Assembly: GCF_947179515.1 (NCBI RefSeq)
Contig: NC_067487.1
Location: forward strand, 40,471,266 to 40,535,265
DNA: 64,000 nt
Source of the DNA: Apodemus sylvaticus
Lineage: Eukaryota; Chordata; Mammalia; Rodentia; Muridae
Direction: 5' to 3'
Shown: positions 9,826 through 23,081 of the stretch, one piece after another
Position numbering within the stretch: position 1 is the stretch's first letter
How the letters are laid out: each line of letters starts with the position of its first letter
Notes under the pieces: model-generated
What the model was told of the DNA's origin: nothing
The model's database searches: none
Seen by the model: only the letters and a program-made list of their open reading frames with translations
Program-made: the position numbers and the translations under genes

Positions 9826-10246
9826 TTCAAAAATATATGGAGTACTATTCAGCAATTAAAAACAATGAATTCATGAATTCTTTAGGCAGATGGATGGAAA
9901 TGGAAAATACCATCCTAAGCAAGGTATGGCAATCACAAAAGAATACACATGGAATGCAGTCATTGATAAGTGGATATTAATTAGCCCTGAAGATCTGAAT
10001 ACTGAAGATACAGTCAGCATATCAAATGATTCCCATGAAGAAGGAATAAGAGGGCCCTAATCCTAGAAAGGCTTGATCCAGCACAGTAGGGGAATACAGG
10101 ACAGAGAAAAGGGAGGGGGAAAGATAGGAGAATGGATGGAGAGAAGAGGACTTATGAGACATATGGGGGCGGGGGGAGGACTGGGAAAGGGAAGGCTTCA
10201 AGAATGTAAACAAAGAATATAGAAAATAAATAAAAAAATTTAAAAA
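9826..10246 (+). mobile_element. L1 3' end (ORF2 tail and 3' UTR)
   Basis: Begins in the end of L1 ORF2 (ggagtactattcagcaatta) and runs through a G-rich 3' UTR (gggggcggggggaggac) into an A-rich tail near 10240. 5' truncated to about 420 bp. Confidence 0.85.
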
Positions 10247-12329
10247 AAAGATATACTTCATGGATAATTAAACATTAATGTAAAAAACAATAAAATGTGA
10301 TCCTAGGTAGTGTTGAATTTGTTAAAAGTTATAAATATTATTTTCAGACTCATGAAAGAAGTTTCACAAAACCTAGAAATATTATAAGCATGACATAAAG
10401 CAGTAAACCACCTCTCAAGAGAAGCAATGTACAGAAATGTGAGGTATTTGGATATTTACTTTAAAGTTGCCTTTCTTAATAAAAACTTGTATTGAGGCAG
10501 CAAAAGGTGAATTTACATGAGCAGGAATTGCTTTAATACAGGATAGAACTAGTCGTTGTTTTGTTTCATAAATGAGCAAGTCTTCATTCAAAAACTCACT
10601 TTTTACTGAAAGGATCAGGTTTTTACTTAAACTTTAGATGATTTTTTTTACATGAAGGATTGAATCTACATTAAGCAGATTGGAATTTTATTCAAATGAT
10701 GAATATTTTTGTACAAGTTGAACATATATTTAAGAATTACCTGAAAGGTAACTCCAGAAATAAATCACTGACAACCATGTTAATCAAGCCAGCTAAAAAT
10801 TGGAAGTCCTTTTACTAGGACTCAAATCCTTCATTGATTCTGAATCTAAATTTGTTTAACAACATAAATATTGCATGGAATCTGAACATGTTTTGTGTTT
10901 CTACTTACAGCTTTCCACACTTTTAGTGAAATAGAACTAGCTTAACCATAATGCAATGTTTGCTAAACTTTGCATAGATGAAGGAGGCAAAACCATCCAA
11001 GATGTCAGAAGTTATCATTACAAAACATATGCATTTCCTTTTATAATGGAGCTTCAGGACTACATTTAGATGAAAACTCTCATTTATACTTGAAATTTTT
11101 ACTGAGGTATGGCTCTGTCTCAAAGAGGAACAAATGTAAAGATACAAGCAAAAGTTTAACTCTGTGACAAAGAAATTTCTAAAGTTTAAAAGTTAAACCA
11201 ACACTTACCCAGGACCAGAGTTCAGTGTCTACACTGGGAGACATTTAGTTTCTACTGCTGTGGTTCAGGCTCCAGGATCAGAAACCTTGGTAGAGACTGG
11301 AATGATTCTGCTGGGGTTGAACCCCACTCTCTTTTGCAGCCCCCATCAGTTCTGAAGCTCCCAGCTCCATCCCTTTTTCCAAACTGCTCCAAGTGGCCTG
11401 CTGGCTGTTGAGCCTCCAGGCTTGGGCAAGCAGGGTGGTCCTCCATAGTGTGTCCTGAGAGGTGCTCAGGCAGGCAAACAGGAGGTTGTGGCTGCCTAGA
11501 TGGCTGTTGGGTTTCCAGTCCCCTTTCTGTATCTCCCCCCTAGGGAAGGCTTCAATCTGGAATTGTCAGTCATCCAAGGTGGAGGAGATCAAAGGCTCCT
11601 TTGCTGAAGGTAAGCAGGTTTTCTGGTGCCAGGGTGATCCAGGCTGAACACAGTAGGAGGGCTGCCTTGCAGACTGTCTGAATTTTGCTGTGAGTTGTCA
11701 GCATGACTCTGGTCTGAGCTGGCTGTGGAAGAACTCCAAGTCCTCCAAAATCTAGGGCCAGCCCTGACTGCCTAGAGGCTGGCATTGGGAAAGTTGGGGG
11801 AGGAGGGTCAAGGTCTCCCCAGTGCTCAGGGGACAGCTCCCTTCCTTCCTCAGAGCCCAGCAGCAGTGGCTGAGCCTCCTAGATGCTCCTACATCTGTTC
11901 AGGTCTGGTCCCCTTAGGTTTCTTCTTCTAGGCTGCTGACAGGGTCATTGCTTCCTCTCCACCCACAGTTGCTTTCAGTTTCTAGCAATGATTCAGCTTA
12001 ATCTGTTTTCCCTAAGGGAAATCCCCTAGGGGGATTTCCAGAGTATTGGATAACAGAACATGAGAAATTCCATTGTTATCTTTTAGGAGAATTTTTCAGT
12101 GTCATCTCTGAATAATTACTTCTGGGAAGCCTCCTCTGAGAACAGGAATTTAATTTCACGTTATGAGCAAAATGAGACTTAATACAAAACAGACACAGTA
12201 ATGTTTAAAAAAAAGAGCAGTCATTAACACTCTGAAATATGTTCAAAACCTTTTATGATTTTGTGAGATATCTCCCCAAATAGAATGTTATAAGTTTTCA
12301 CAAAGACAAGGGTATCTAGTTTGTTTTGT

Positions 12330-15300
12330 ATTTTTTAAATTTAAATTGTTTTTATTAGATATTTTATTCATTTACATTTCAAATTTTATCTCCTTTCCCA
12401 ATTAATAAGGGTGCTCTCCCATCCGTGTACCCACCCACTCTAATAGTAGATGGGATGGATCCCCAGGAGGGGCAGTCTCTGCATGGCTTTTCCTTCCTTC
12501 TCTGCTCCACACTTGGTCTCCGTATATGTCTTCTACATAATTTGCTCACCTGTCTAAGATACACATCCACAATTTGGTCTTCCTTCCTTGCAGGTTTCAT
12601 ATAGTCTGTGATTTGAATATTGGGTATTCCAAACTTTGGGCTAATATCCACTTATCAGTGAGTACATACTGTGTGTGTTCTTCTGTGACTGAGTTACCTC
12701 ACTCAGGATGATATTTTCTAGTGTCTTCCATATGTCTAAGAATTTCATGACGTCATTGTGTCTAATAGCTGAGTATTAATGCATTGTGTACATATACCAC
12801 ATTTTCTGTATCCATTCCTCTGTTGAGGTACATTTGGATTCTTTCCAGCTTCTGACTATTATAAACATGGATGCTATGAGCATAGTGGAACATGTATCCT
12901 TATTACAAGTTGGAGCATCTACTGGGTATATTCCCAGGAGTGGTATATCTGGGTCCTCAGGTAATATCAGAACCACCAGACTGATTTCCAAAGGGGTTGT
13001 ACCAGCTTGCAATGGAGGACTGTTCCCCTTTCTTTGCATCCTAACAAGCAACTGCTATCACCTGAGTTTTTGATCTTAGACATTCTGACTCCTGTGAGGT
13101 GGAATTTCAGGGTTGTTTTGATTTGCATTTCCCTGATGACTTAGGATGTCGAACATTTCTTTAGGTACTTCTCAGCCATTCGATTTTCCTCAGTTGAGAA
13201 TTCTGTTTAGATCCCCAGAATTCTGTTCTGTTCCCCATTTTTAATAGGGTTATTTGGTTCTCTGGAGTCTAATTTCTTGGCTTCTTTGTTTATATTGGAT
13301 ATTTGCCCTCTATTGGAAGTTAGATTGGTAAACATCTTTCCCCAATCTGTGGGTTGCCATTTGTCCTATTGACCATGTCTTTTCCCTTCCAGAAGCTTTG
13401 TAACTTTATGAAGTCCCATTTGTTTATTCGTGATCTTAGAGCATAAGCCATTGGTGGTCTGTTCAGGAACTTCCCCCTGTGCCCATGTGTTTGAGATGTT
13501 TCCCTATTTTCTCTTCTAGAAGTTTCAGGGTATCTGGTTTGATATGAAGGTCCTTGATCTACTTGGACTTGAGCTTTGTACAGGGAGATAATAATGGATC
13601 AATTTGCATTCTTCTATGTTGACCAACAGTTGAACCAGCACCTTTTGTTGAAAATGCTGTCTTTTTTTCCACTTCTCTTCTAGAAGTTTCAGGGTATCTG
13701 GTTTGATATGAAGGTCCTTGATCTACTTGGACTTGAGCTTTGTACAGGGAGATAATAATGGATCAATTTGCATTCTTCTATGTTGGCCAACAGTTGAACC
13801 AGCACCTTTTGTTGAAAATGCTGTCTTTTTTTCCACTGGATAGTTTTTGCTTCTTTGTCAAAGATCAAGTGACCATAGGTGTGTAGGTTCATTTCTGGGT
13901 CTTCAATTCTATTCCATTGATCTACCTGCCTGTCACAGTACCAATACCATACAGTTTTTATTGCAATTGATCTGTAGTACAGCTGGAGGTCAGAGATGTT
14001 GATCCATATCCCCAAAAGTTCTTTTATTGTTGAGAATAGATTTCATTATCCTGGGTTTATTGTTATTCCAGATGAATTTGCAAATTGCCCTTTCCAACTC
14101 TATGAAGAATTGAGTTGGAATTTTGATGGGGATTGCTTTGAATCTGTAGATTCCTTTGGGCAAGATTTTTACTATATTAATTTTGTGAATCCATGAGTAT
14201 GGGGTCTTTCCATCTTCTGAGATCTTCTTTGATTTCTTTCTTTAGAGACTTGAAGTTATTGTCATACAGATTCACTTACTTAGTTATTGTCACACCAAGG
14301 TAGTTTATATTATTTGTGACTATTGTGAAGTGTATTCTTTCTGTAACTTCTTTCTCAGCCTGTTTATCCTTTCAGTAGAGGAAAGCCACTGATTTGATTG
14401 AGTTAATTTTATATCCAGCCTCTTTGCTGAAGTTATTTATCTGGTTCAGGAGTTCTCTGATGGATTTTTTTGGTGTCACTTAAGTATACTATTGTTGTGT
14501 GAGGTGCAATGTGTGCTTTGAGCTTTAGCAAACTTTCTTTTATGAATGTGGCTGCCCTTGCATTTGGAGCATAGATGTTCAGAATTGAGAATTCTTTTTG
14601 GTAGACTTTTTCTTCGAGGACTATGAAGTGCTCTTCCTTATCTTTTTTGATAACGTTTAGTTGAATGTCAATTTTATTCCATATTAGAATGACTATGCCA
14701 GAATATTTCTTGGGACAATTTGCTTGGAAATTTGTTTTCTAGTCCTCTCCTTAAGATCGTGTCTGTCTTTGACATTGAGGTGGGTTTATTGTATGTAGCA
14801 AAATGCTGGATCCTGTTTCTGTATCCAGTCTATTAGTCTATGTCTTTTTGGGCAGGGGAATTGTGTTTATTGACATTAAGAGATATTAAGGAATAGTGAT
14901 TGTTACTTCCTGTTATTTTTGTTGTTAAATGTGGAATTATGTTTGTGTGGTAGGTATCTTCTTTTATGTTTGTTGAGAGAAGATTACTTTCTTGCTTTTT
15001 CTAGGGTTTAGTTTCCCTCTTTGTGTTTCAGTTTTCTATCTATTACCCTTTGTAGGACTGGGTTTGTGGAAAGATATTGTGTAAATTTGGTTTTGTCATG
15101 GAATATCTTCATTTTTCCAACTTTGTTAATTGAGAGTTTTGCTGGGTATAATACTTGGGCTGGCATTTGTGTTCCCTTAGGGACTGTATGACATCTGCCC
15201 AGGATCTTCTGGCACTCAGTCTCTGAAGTCTGGTATAGTTCTGATAAGTCTGCACTTATATCTTCCTTGGCCCCTTTCTCTTGCTGCCTTTAATATTATT

Positions 15301-15600
15301 TCTTGTTTTGTGCATTTGCTGTTCTGACTGCTATGTGAAGGGAAGAATTTCTTTTCTGTTCCAATTTATTTGGAGTTCTGTAGGCTCCTTTAATAGTTAT
15401 GGGCATCTCTTTCTTTAGGTTAGGGAAATTTTCTTCTATAATTTTGTTGAAAATGTTTACTGACCCTTTATGTTGGGAATCTTCACTCTCTTCTACACCT
15501 ATTATGGTCAGGTTTGGTCTTCTCATTGTGTCCTAGATTTCCTGGATGTTTTGGATTAGGACCTTTTTGCATTTTGCATTTTCTTTGACAATGAAGATTG
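12330..15600 (-). mobile_element. L1 element, truncated and rearranged
   Basis: Antisense L1: 3' UTR at 12330-12650, ORF2 coding remnants from 12700 to about 15200, and an ORF1 fragment at 15296-15526 carrying the recognisable RRPNL and NIFNKIIEENFPNLKKEMP motifs. ORF2 normally spans about 3.8 kb, so internal deletions have occurred. Stops and frameshifts interrupt it throughout, and it is non-functional. Confidence 0.9.
13511..13838 (-). repeat. 164-bp tandem duplication inside the L1
   Basis: The block starting 'ctcttctagaagtttcagg' at 13511 begins again at 13675 with almost no difference. This is a local duplication within dead ORF2 sequence. Confidence 0.9.
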
Positions 15601-15779
15601 GAATTGCTCCAAAGAACTATCTCTACACAGGCCCACATCCCCCATTACCTATGATCATTTCTTTCCACTAACTCTGGCTGTTTCTGGGTTAAAAGGTAGG
15701 CTGAAGCATTAAAGAACAATATTTAAAGCAGGTTTTTAAATATCTAAGCCTACATTTCTCCTTCTTTACTACTCATGCA

Positions 15780-16450
15780 GTGAAGCCAACAGGCCTCCTC
15801 TTCCTGCTGTGGGGCCTACCCCCGCTATCATGGACTGTCTCCAACTGGAACTCACACAAAATAAACCTTTCTTGCTTTTATAGGTGGGGGAGGAAGCAGG
15901 AGAAAACCCACCCTTTTCAGAACTTGAAAGCAAAATGACCAATGGTGCTTGACATTGATTCTGATTCTTTCAGCATGGTGTGAGTTACAGCAATAATCCT
16001 GATCTATCTGGTGCTTCTGTCTTTGGAGAGCTGCAGAAAACACCCAAGCACCCCAGATGTGATGATTTGCACACTGAACCCACCAAGCCATGCACCCTGA
16101 TTGCTCCTGATAGAGTCTCCCCACAGGATGCTTTCTCATTCACTCATCAATTCATGGGCACATGCATTCATTTACTAACTCATTTCAGGATTATTGTGTG
16201 TTGGAGGACATTTGTTTGCACAACGTTAATTTCATGCAATTAAGTAATTTGCTATGAGACTACTCCATCCTCCATCATCCAGTGCCAAGTCACTTCTCAA
16301 GTCTTTCTCCTCCCATTATGCCACCTAGTTCTCCAAGTCTCTCCAGCTGTCTTCCTACCTCAAGAACATGTAGTATTTCATGTTTCTATCAGATGAAGGA
16401 GCAACACCTGGGAGACATGCAGGGTCTGATACTCTGAGACTGACTTCTTT
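15780..16450 (+). repeat. Diverged paralog of left arm 22.4-23.4 kb
   Basis: 'aaaatgaccaa', 'tctttggagagctg', 'catgcaccctgat' and 'aatttcatgcaa' recur in order with left arm 22600-23290. It is the opposite orientation to the 7.5-12.1 kb block, so these two old copies are themselves inverted around the L1. 15600-15780 shows nothing identifiable. Confidence 0.5.
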
Positions 16451-16562
16451 CTCTCTCATTGCAAGCATCTTCCTACAAACCACACACTTCCCTGTGAAGA
16501 AATGACTCAGCCATTAAGCAGATAAGAGCTCATCTTAAGAGCAGTAGCAATGCTGAATTCTG

Positions 16563-16790
16563 GGGCCTGGAGAAATGGCTCAGCAGTTAAACAGATCAGA
16601 GTTCATCTGAAGATACCTAGCCGGGCTTTCCAAGGACCCAAGTTCAATTCCTAGCACACGCATGTCAGCTCACAACTTTTTGTAACTGTAATTCATGGGC
16701 ATAGAACACCTGCACATAGATATACATACAGTTAGGTAGAATACCAATAAACATGAAAATGAGAAATAATAAAGAGAAAGTGTTTATTTA
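16563..16790 (+). mobile_element. B2-family SINE
   Basis: tRNA-derived head (ggcctggagaaatggctcag), B-box-like 'aagttcaattcctagcac', and an AT-rich tail with AATAAA-like motifs. Confidence 0.85.
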
Positions 16791-16799
16791 AAGGGATAA

Positions 16800-17474
16800 A
16801 AAAAAATCTGAGTTATTTGTGCATTGTAGATCCTAACCTTCTGCCAGAAGAAAACCTATCAAGGCATTTCTTCTGTTCTGTGGGTGTTTGGGCTCTTCTT
16901 TTGCTGGACCAAAGGATGACAGTTTCATGACATCCCAGCTGCCTTTGGCATCACTGCCTCATATGACCAGGAGTGAAGAGTAAACCAGTCAACATGTTGC
17001 CTGCCTTCTGACCCAGGAGCAAGAAACCAGCTGCTTAACTTGTAGAGGAGGGCTCTGGGAAGGTCTGAGGAGGTTACAAAGAAGCCCTGTCTTGAGGAGG
17101 GGGGCTGTATTTGGAAGACAAACCAAGTGTTGTTTTGGCATGAATTTGTTTATGGAATCTCAGGTCTGACTCATCTATCCAAGTATATCTGGTCTTCAGC
17201 ATGCTAAGTGCCATTTCTACTTCTATGACTCCATGATTCCAGGAAACAGGTGTGGTGAGGCTTCCTGTGTTGTTAAGTAGAGAGAGAGTTTGATATCCCA
17301 GGTCATTTGTGATTTCACACGATTTAGAATATTTAACAATATCTCCATACTCTGTCTGAGTGGCCTTAACTGGCCTGACAGTTGCTGTCTTATAAATCTT
17401 ATGACCCCTGGGTAGCAAGGCTCAGACCATGGCTGAAGGTTTTCCCAGGTGGGGAAACAAAGAGGCTGAGCCTC
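16800..17474. other. Flank of left arm; one weak ORF
   Basis: No SINE or LTR recognised. A minus-strand open stretch at 17418-17074 (114 codons) starts with TTG, not ATG, and matches nothing I know. The mirror of this stretch would lie past the right end of the window, so whether the arm continues here cannot be decided. Confidence 0.4.
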
Positions 17475-17748
17475 TGTAGCTCTCCCTGCTCTGTCGCCTG
17501 AGTGACAGGTAACTGGGCTCCCTAGCCAAACACAGTCCTCAGCAGGAGGAGGTAATGCTAAGGCCTGTGTTTCTCCATCCTCTGAAGTTTCTCTGCTTCA
17601 GTGTGTCTGTATTACAATGTTTAGGACAGCTGTGCTTGCTTAGCTGCTTGGTGTGCTAGAGCAAGACCTGCTGCAGCCAACTGGCTCTGCATTTTGAAAG
17701 AAATCAGCCAGCTACAACAGCCAATCCTGGTTTGCCAACCCTCCAACT

Positions 17749-17766
17749 GTCCCCCCCCCCCCCCCC
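17749..17766. repeat. C homopolymer
   Basis: About 16 consecutive C. Mirrored by a T-then-G tract at 63702-63722. Confidence 0.95.
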
Positions 17767-18664
17767 GAAAAAAACCCGAGGACCTTGCAGGGTGAGGAAC
17801 TTCTTAAATTGCATCATTGCTAAAATCCAAAAGGGAACCTTGGCACAGAAGAAGAAATGAAAGCTCTGTCAGCAGCCGAGAAAAAGAAACCTAATGCAGG
17901 TCAGGGCTGAGCAGATGGAGAAGATCCTAGAAAATTCAGCCAATGCAGGGTGAGGTCTGGTGGATTACTGGGGATGGTACTGGTCTGGCTGAGGAGCACT
18001 TTGGGACTAGGTACCCACAGAATAAGCTTGCACTGGTCCCAAAGGACCTGGATTTCTAGGGAACTAAAGTTCCTCTGCAGCATGTCTACCATGGTCAGGG
18101 ATTGGCTGAAAACACACAGCCAAGTCCAGACTCCACCAAGCTGAAAGCAAGCTTCTAGCTGTGCTTGCCCGGGTCAAGCTGGCACCTGCAAACTGCTTGC
18201 AGTCAGCAATGTAAAAATGCACCCGCTAGGCTAAGAAAATTTGCAGAATCTTGCAGGCCCAGCCAAAGGGAACTGGTGGCTATCTTAGGACAGATATCTG
18301 CCCCACCCAAAACCAGCTGGCCAAGCTCTGAGACCCTGGGAGTTCCCAACATTTAACCTCCACCCCAGATAAGTGTCCATTCCAGATTGAAGCCATCCTT
18401 ATCTGGGGATGGGTGGTGGGTGGGTGGATGGGGATCCAGAAGGGGGTGGCAGTAAGATCAACAGCAATCCAGGAAGCAAAATCCTGGTATTGTCTGCCTG
18501 AGTCAGGAGTCCAGGAGACTGGACAATCACACTCCAGGGTGCATCCGGACCTGGAGGCACATGGTACCCCCACCTCCGCACAAGCCAAGTTTTGGAGGAC
18601 AGTCTCTGATGACCTAGTCTGACAAGTCAACACCCAGCAGGGCACTTGCACTAGTTAAGAAAAA

Positions 18665-18860
18665 GGGGCTGACAGAGCAGTGGTGGGGCATACCTGTAAT
18701 CCCAGCACTCTGGAGGTAAAGGCAGGCAGTTTACTGAGTTCAAGGCCAGCCTGGTGTACATAGTGATTTCCAGGACAGCCAGAGCTATACAGAGAATCCC
18801 TGTCTCAAAAAAACCTAACAAAAAAACAAAATAACAATCAAACAAAGAAAGAAACAAGAA
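18665..18860 (+). mobile_element. B1 SINE
   Basis: B1 body with 'tgtaatcccagcactctgg' and an A-rich tail. Mirror copy at 62645-62805. Confidence 0.9.
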
Positions 18861-19442
18861 GCAGCTGTATTTTCCCCACACGATCTTCACAGTACCCTGA
18901 GTGGGAGCAGCAGACTCAATCCCATCTCTGCCAAGACCCAGTTTCTGATTCAGGATCAGGAACCTCAGGAGAAACTAAGTAATTCTCCAGGTGTAGACAC
19001 TGAAACATGGTCATTGGTTAGTGTTGCAAGACTCATCCCCCAGGTTAAGTTTAAAACCTTAAGAATTTCTTTGTTACATAGTCAACCTTTTGCTTGTTTC
19101 CAGATCTGTGTTCCTCTTGGAGACAGTCCCATGCCTTAGTACACATTTTAGGTAAAATTTCCAGTTTTTCTCTAAATAGGATTTTGAAGCTCCATTATGA
19201 GAGAAAATACTTATGTTTTGTAATGGTGGACAATGATTAAAAGGCAGAGTCTGTAAGAAGAGGACAGTGTGTCATACAGAGGAGGAACATTTTTTCAAAG
19301 GGTTGACTCTCCACGAACAATATTGACTTTTAAGAGCACCAAGTATTTGTTTATAAAACTGGGTTTAGTTAGAGGATTGAGACTGAATTAGAAAGAATTT
19401 GTTTTTATTATTAATTTATTTATTTATTTATTAATTTATTTA

Positions 19443-19568
19443 TTTTTGAGATAGTTTCTCTCTCTATAGCCCTGGCTGTCCTGGAATTATTTATGTAACC
19501 AGGCTGCCCTTGCACTAAAGAGATTCTCCTGCTGCCCGTTGGGAGCTTGGATTAAAAGTGTACAGCAC
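19443..19568 (-). mobile_element. Diverged B1 SINE preceded by (TTTA)n
   Basis: Reverse-complement B1 ('tagccctggctgtcctggaa') following a TTTA-rich tract at 19405-19443. Mirror at 61885-62050. Confidence 0.8.
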
Positions 19569-19745
19569 TGGCTGGAGAGATGGCTCAGTGGTTAAGAGCA
19601 CTGACTGCTCTTCCAAAGCTCCTGAGTTCAATTCCCAGCAGGCAAATGGTGGCTCATAACCATCTGTAAAGATATCTGATGCCCTTTTCTGGTATGTCTG
19701 GAAACAACTACAGTGTACTCAAATAAATGAAATAAATGTTTTTTT
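19569..19745 (+). mobile_element. B2 SINE
   Basis: Classic head 'ggctggagagatggctcagt' with tRNA-like A and B boxes, ending in AAATAAATG and T-rich sequence. Mirror at 61700-61880. It is a SINE head, not a tRNA gene. Confidence 0.95.
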
Positions 19746-20504
19746 TTTTAAAAAGTGTAAAGCACCAAGCCTGGCTCAAAAAGTCTGTTTTATTAAATTA
19801 TGTTATTTTGGAAATTACAATATAATTACCTTATTTCCATGCCTTCCTTTTTCCTTCCATCCCCTTCCATGTGCCTCTTTTTCTGTATGTGTAGCACACA
19901 TGTGTTGTATTGCTTGTTTGTGTGTGTATAACCTACAGTAGGTGTGTTTGTGTGTGTGTTCATAATATACAAATACACCCTGATTAGTCTGTACACTGTG
20001 ACTTGTATATATGATTTCAAGGCTGAGGACTTGGCTTTGGATAATCATTTTGGGAACTCTTCCCTGGGGAAAACTGTTTCTCTTGGTCTTGGATTCCTTG
20101 GGGTGTTGTTGTTGTTGTTGTTTGATGTTGATGCTGTTTAAGTTAGTTATTTGTTAGTCTGTCTCAGGCTGAGGGCTCCCGGGCTCCCTACTTCCAGGTC
20201 TGCACGTCTATTGCTGGTCTCCTTCTTCAGTTTCCATGTTGGCAGCCACATCGCTGAGACTGCAGTGGTGCAGCAAAAGGTGAATTTTTATTTGGAAGAA
20301 CTGCTTTAATATAGGGTTAGAGCCTTCTGTTGTATCTTTTAAATGATTGTCCTCATTCAAAAACTCACATTTATCAGATACAGTAGGTTTTTATTGAAAG
20401 CTTAGATTTTTTTACATGAAGGATTGACTCTATGTTAAATAGATTAATATTTTATTCAGATATTTTTGTACAAGTTTAATATTCATTTAAGGATGGACTT
20501 AATA

Positions 20505-20670
20505 GGGGCTGATGAGACAGTTCAGTGGTTAAGAGCACAGGTTGAGAGGTCATGGGTTCAATTCCCAGCAACCACATGGAGGCTCACAACCATCTATAAG
20601 GGGATAAGATGCCCTCTTCAGGTAGGTGGATGTATATGCAGCAGAATAATCACACATTAAATAAATAAAG
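20505..20670 (+). mobile_element. B2 SINE
   Basis: Head 'ggggctgatgagacagttca' and tail with repeated AAATAAA. Its mirror in the right arm (60610-60970) has been partly duplicated in tandem. Confidence 0.9.
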
Positions 20671-21164
20671 TTAAAACAAAAAAGGATGGATTTAATAATG
20701 ACCCCAGAAATTAGTTATTGATAACTATGTTAATGAAGCCAAATAAAAGCTTTAAGTCCTTTTTATTAATGGTCAGATAAATAACAGTCTTATTTCTCTG
20801 ACAAGTCAAAGAAAACCAAGCCCAGAGGCACAAAAATTTAAATGCAGAACTACCTATTTACCTAAATGTTAGATCATGGTTAGGGAAACCTTGAAATGCT
20901 AATAAACAGTTAATTTTAAACCTATATGTTTCTTGTTAATTTAGGTCACTTTAATTATTTTGGTGACTATATCTGGACCATGCTGAAGGCCAAGGAAATC
21001 TCCAGTGTGTGGACATTTGAAGGTGGGGTAGAGGGCTGAAAACTGTCTAGGCAAACATTGAATCAGAATAGGACACTGAGACTTTAGATATTTCAGACTA
21101 CATTAAAGGGATTGACTTTTTATGAGCATGACTGATTGGTTGATTGGTTCTTTTTATTTTTTGG

Positions 21165-21356
21165 TATTAATTTATTTATTTATTTATTTTTTATTTTTTT
21201 TTTTTTTTTTTTGGTAATTCAAGACAAGCTTTCTCTTTATAACTCTGGTTGTCCTGGAACTCACTCTGTAGACCAGTCTGGTCTCTAACTCAGAAATCTG
21301 CCTGCCACTGCCTCCCAATGCTGGGATTAAAGACATGTGCCACCACTGGCTGGCCT
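21165..21356 (-). mobile_element. B1 SINE with T-rich leader
   Basis: Reverse-complement B1 ending 'ccaccactggctggcc'. The T tract at 21181-21212 is its A-tail. Mirror at 59943-60100. Confidence 0.9.
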
Positions 21357-22973
21357 TATTGATTGTTTTGTTTTTGTTTTTTCTTTTACAGAATTATTAT
21401 TTATTTACAGAAGACACTTTTAGCTTTAACTTAACTTTAACTCAAGGCTTTTAACTTGAAAGGCTAATTTTATGAAAAATTTAGCCTTTCTGAGATGGAA
21501 TAACTTCTTACTTAGATCAGGAAGGCAAAGGAAGTGCAAGCTGAATTTATGCTGTGTAGTTTCATGTTGTTTCCCTCAGATAACCCATTTAACTTTACAT
21601 ATTAGCACATTAAAGTTCAGGAACACCAGTTTTTGTCAAACCCTGGTTATCTCCATTTTACAAGTCAGCATAGTTTTGTGAAACATGTTTCATGCACCTC
21701 AAATACTATTTACAAATTTTCAAAAAGTCAAAACCACCTAGGATATGTTTATTGTCTAATTTAATTCATTATGTTAATTTTTAATTTTTCAACTTGTTGA
21801 TTTATTCAGAGGTCATTCCAAAATCTCCTGACTCCCACATGAAGTGTGCAGGAGAAGATTTTTCTTAAAGAAAATCAAAGCTGGGTAGTTTCCTGTAGCA
21901 TTGGGATGTCTAAGATCTACAGTGTTCCTGAGTATGATAACTCAGGGAGGAAGGAGCTCTGAGCTCACTCAGGAGTAGAGAGGTGTGGGAGGGTCAGCAG
22001 GGGAGACTGCAGAACTCCTGTGCAAGAACAGATGCTAAGGACGTTATGATCTCACATGGAGTTTGAATTCCCAGGACAATGTCCTCCATTGAAGCAGAGA
22101 TCAAAGAAGCTGTGAGGAAAGAAGGAGGCAGAGAGCAGAGCTGCAGCAGGCCATTCAGAAAGAGGAACTTGAAGAGAACCCCTGGCTCAGGAGGAAGGAT
22201 GGTAAGTTCAGTGGTCAGCCCATGAGCCTCCTGTGAATTCCTCTCACATAAGCATCTGTGGGCTGCAAAGTCAATGCTCTGCTTCCTGTCACATAACACA
22301 AGAAAGAACTTTGAACAATGTGACAATCATGCTTCTGTGTCAGTCTGCCATGCCTTCTGTCTGTGACACAGGAATCTGTCCACTCAGGTTCAAATTGCCT
22401 TAGAGGATTTTAAAGCCTGGACCCACTTCTTATATTTCTTAAGTGCTCATGCAGTGAGAACAACTGTGTCTTCTTCCTGCTGCTCTGCCTACCTTGCTGT
22501 GATGGACTGCATCCCTCTGGAAACAATCTATCAAATTCAACCTTTCATACCTTCAGAGCATTAGGCAAGCAAATAAACATGTATTAGAATTAAAAACAAA
22601 ATGACCAAAGTGCTCTGTTTTTTTTTCTAGGCAAGGAACTGGAGATAACCTGAGAACTTGATGGTGTTTCAGTCTTCAGAGAGCTGAAGGAAAGATCTTT
22701 TCACACAGATGTAGCAGTGTACCTACTGAACCTCTCAATGCATGCATCCTGATGTTCACTAACAGAATATCAGCATGGAAGCTTTGTCACTCTTTATAAA
22801 TAGATTGTTTCATTCATTCATCCATCCATTTTTCATTCATTCATTCAGTGATTAAAGGAAGGTGGTTGTCACAGGCTCATATTTGAATGTTTGGTTCCTA
22901 GTTGGTTGAACTCTTTTGGAAAGCTGAGGATGTGTGATCTTTTTAGAAAATGACTCCAGGTGTTCTCTGTCTG

Positions 22974-22978
<5 letters not shown>

Positions 22979-23025
<47 letters not shown>
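22979..23025. repeat. (CA)n microsatellite
   Basis: About 23 CA units. The mirror (GT)n at 58255-58313 is longer, so the arms differ in repeat number. Confidence 0.95.
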
Positions 23026-23028
<3 letters not shown>

Positions 23029-23065
23029 TTCTGTGCATGTCTTTTTCTCCCTCCCTTCTTCTTGT

Positions 23066-23081
23066 GCTGCCATCTGGTGGT
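23066..23081 (-). promoter_or_regulatory. CTCF-like motif
   Basis: Reverse complement reads ACCACCAGATGGCAGC, close to the general CTCF consensus. The mirror is at 58199-58214. Single-site evidence only. Confidence 0.4.

Larger units (their letters stand above)
7480..12100 (+). repeat. Diverged paralog of right arm, about 53.9-63.7 kb
   Basis: Ordered matches in right-arm orientation: 7540-7600 with 54010-54070; 7669-8500 with 54545 and 55200-55990; 8640-9780 with 58330-59500; 10290-10380 with about 59550-59630; 11010-11160 with 62245-62400; 11930-12000 with 63600-63670. Long gaps and substitutions mark it as older than the 17-64 kb pair. The ORF at 9291-9653 has paralogs in both arms (21994-22326 minus, 58968-59330) but no recognisable domain. 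Confidence 0.6.

Noticed and set aside
12379..12651. 90-codon minus-strand ORF
   Set aside because: It lies in L1 3' UTR sequence.
17074..17418. 114-codon minus-strand ORF with a protein-like composition
   Set aside because: Starts with TTG, has no recognised family and no splice or promoter context. Mentioned only in the region description.
19569..19640. tRNA-like A and B boxes
   Set aside because: They belong to a B2 SINE head; there is no complete tRNA fold.
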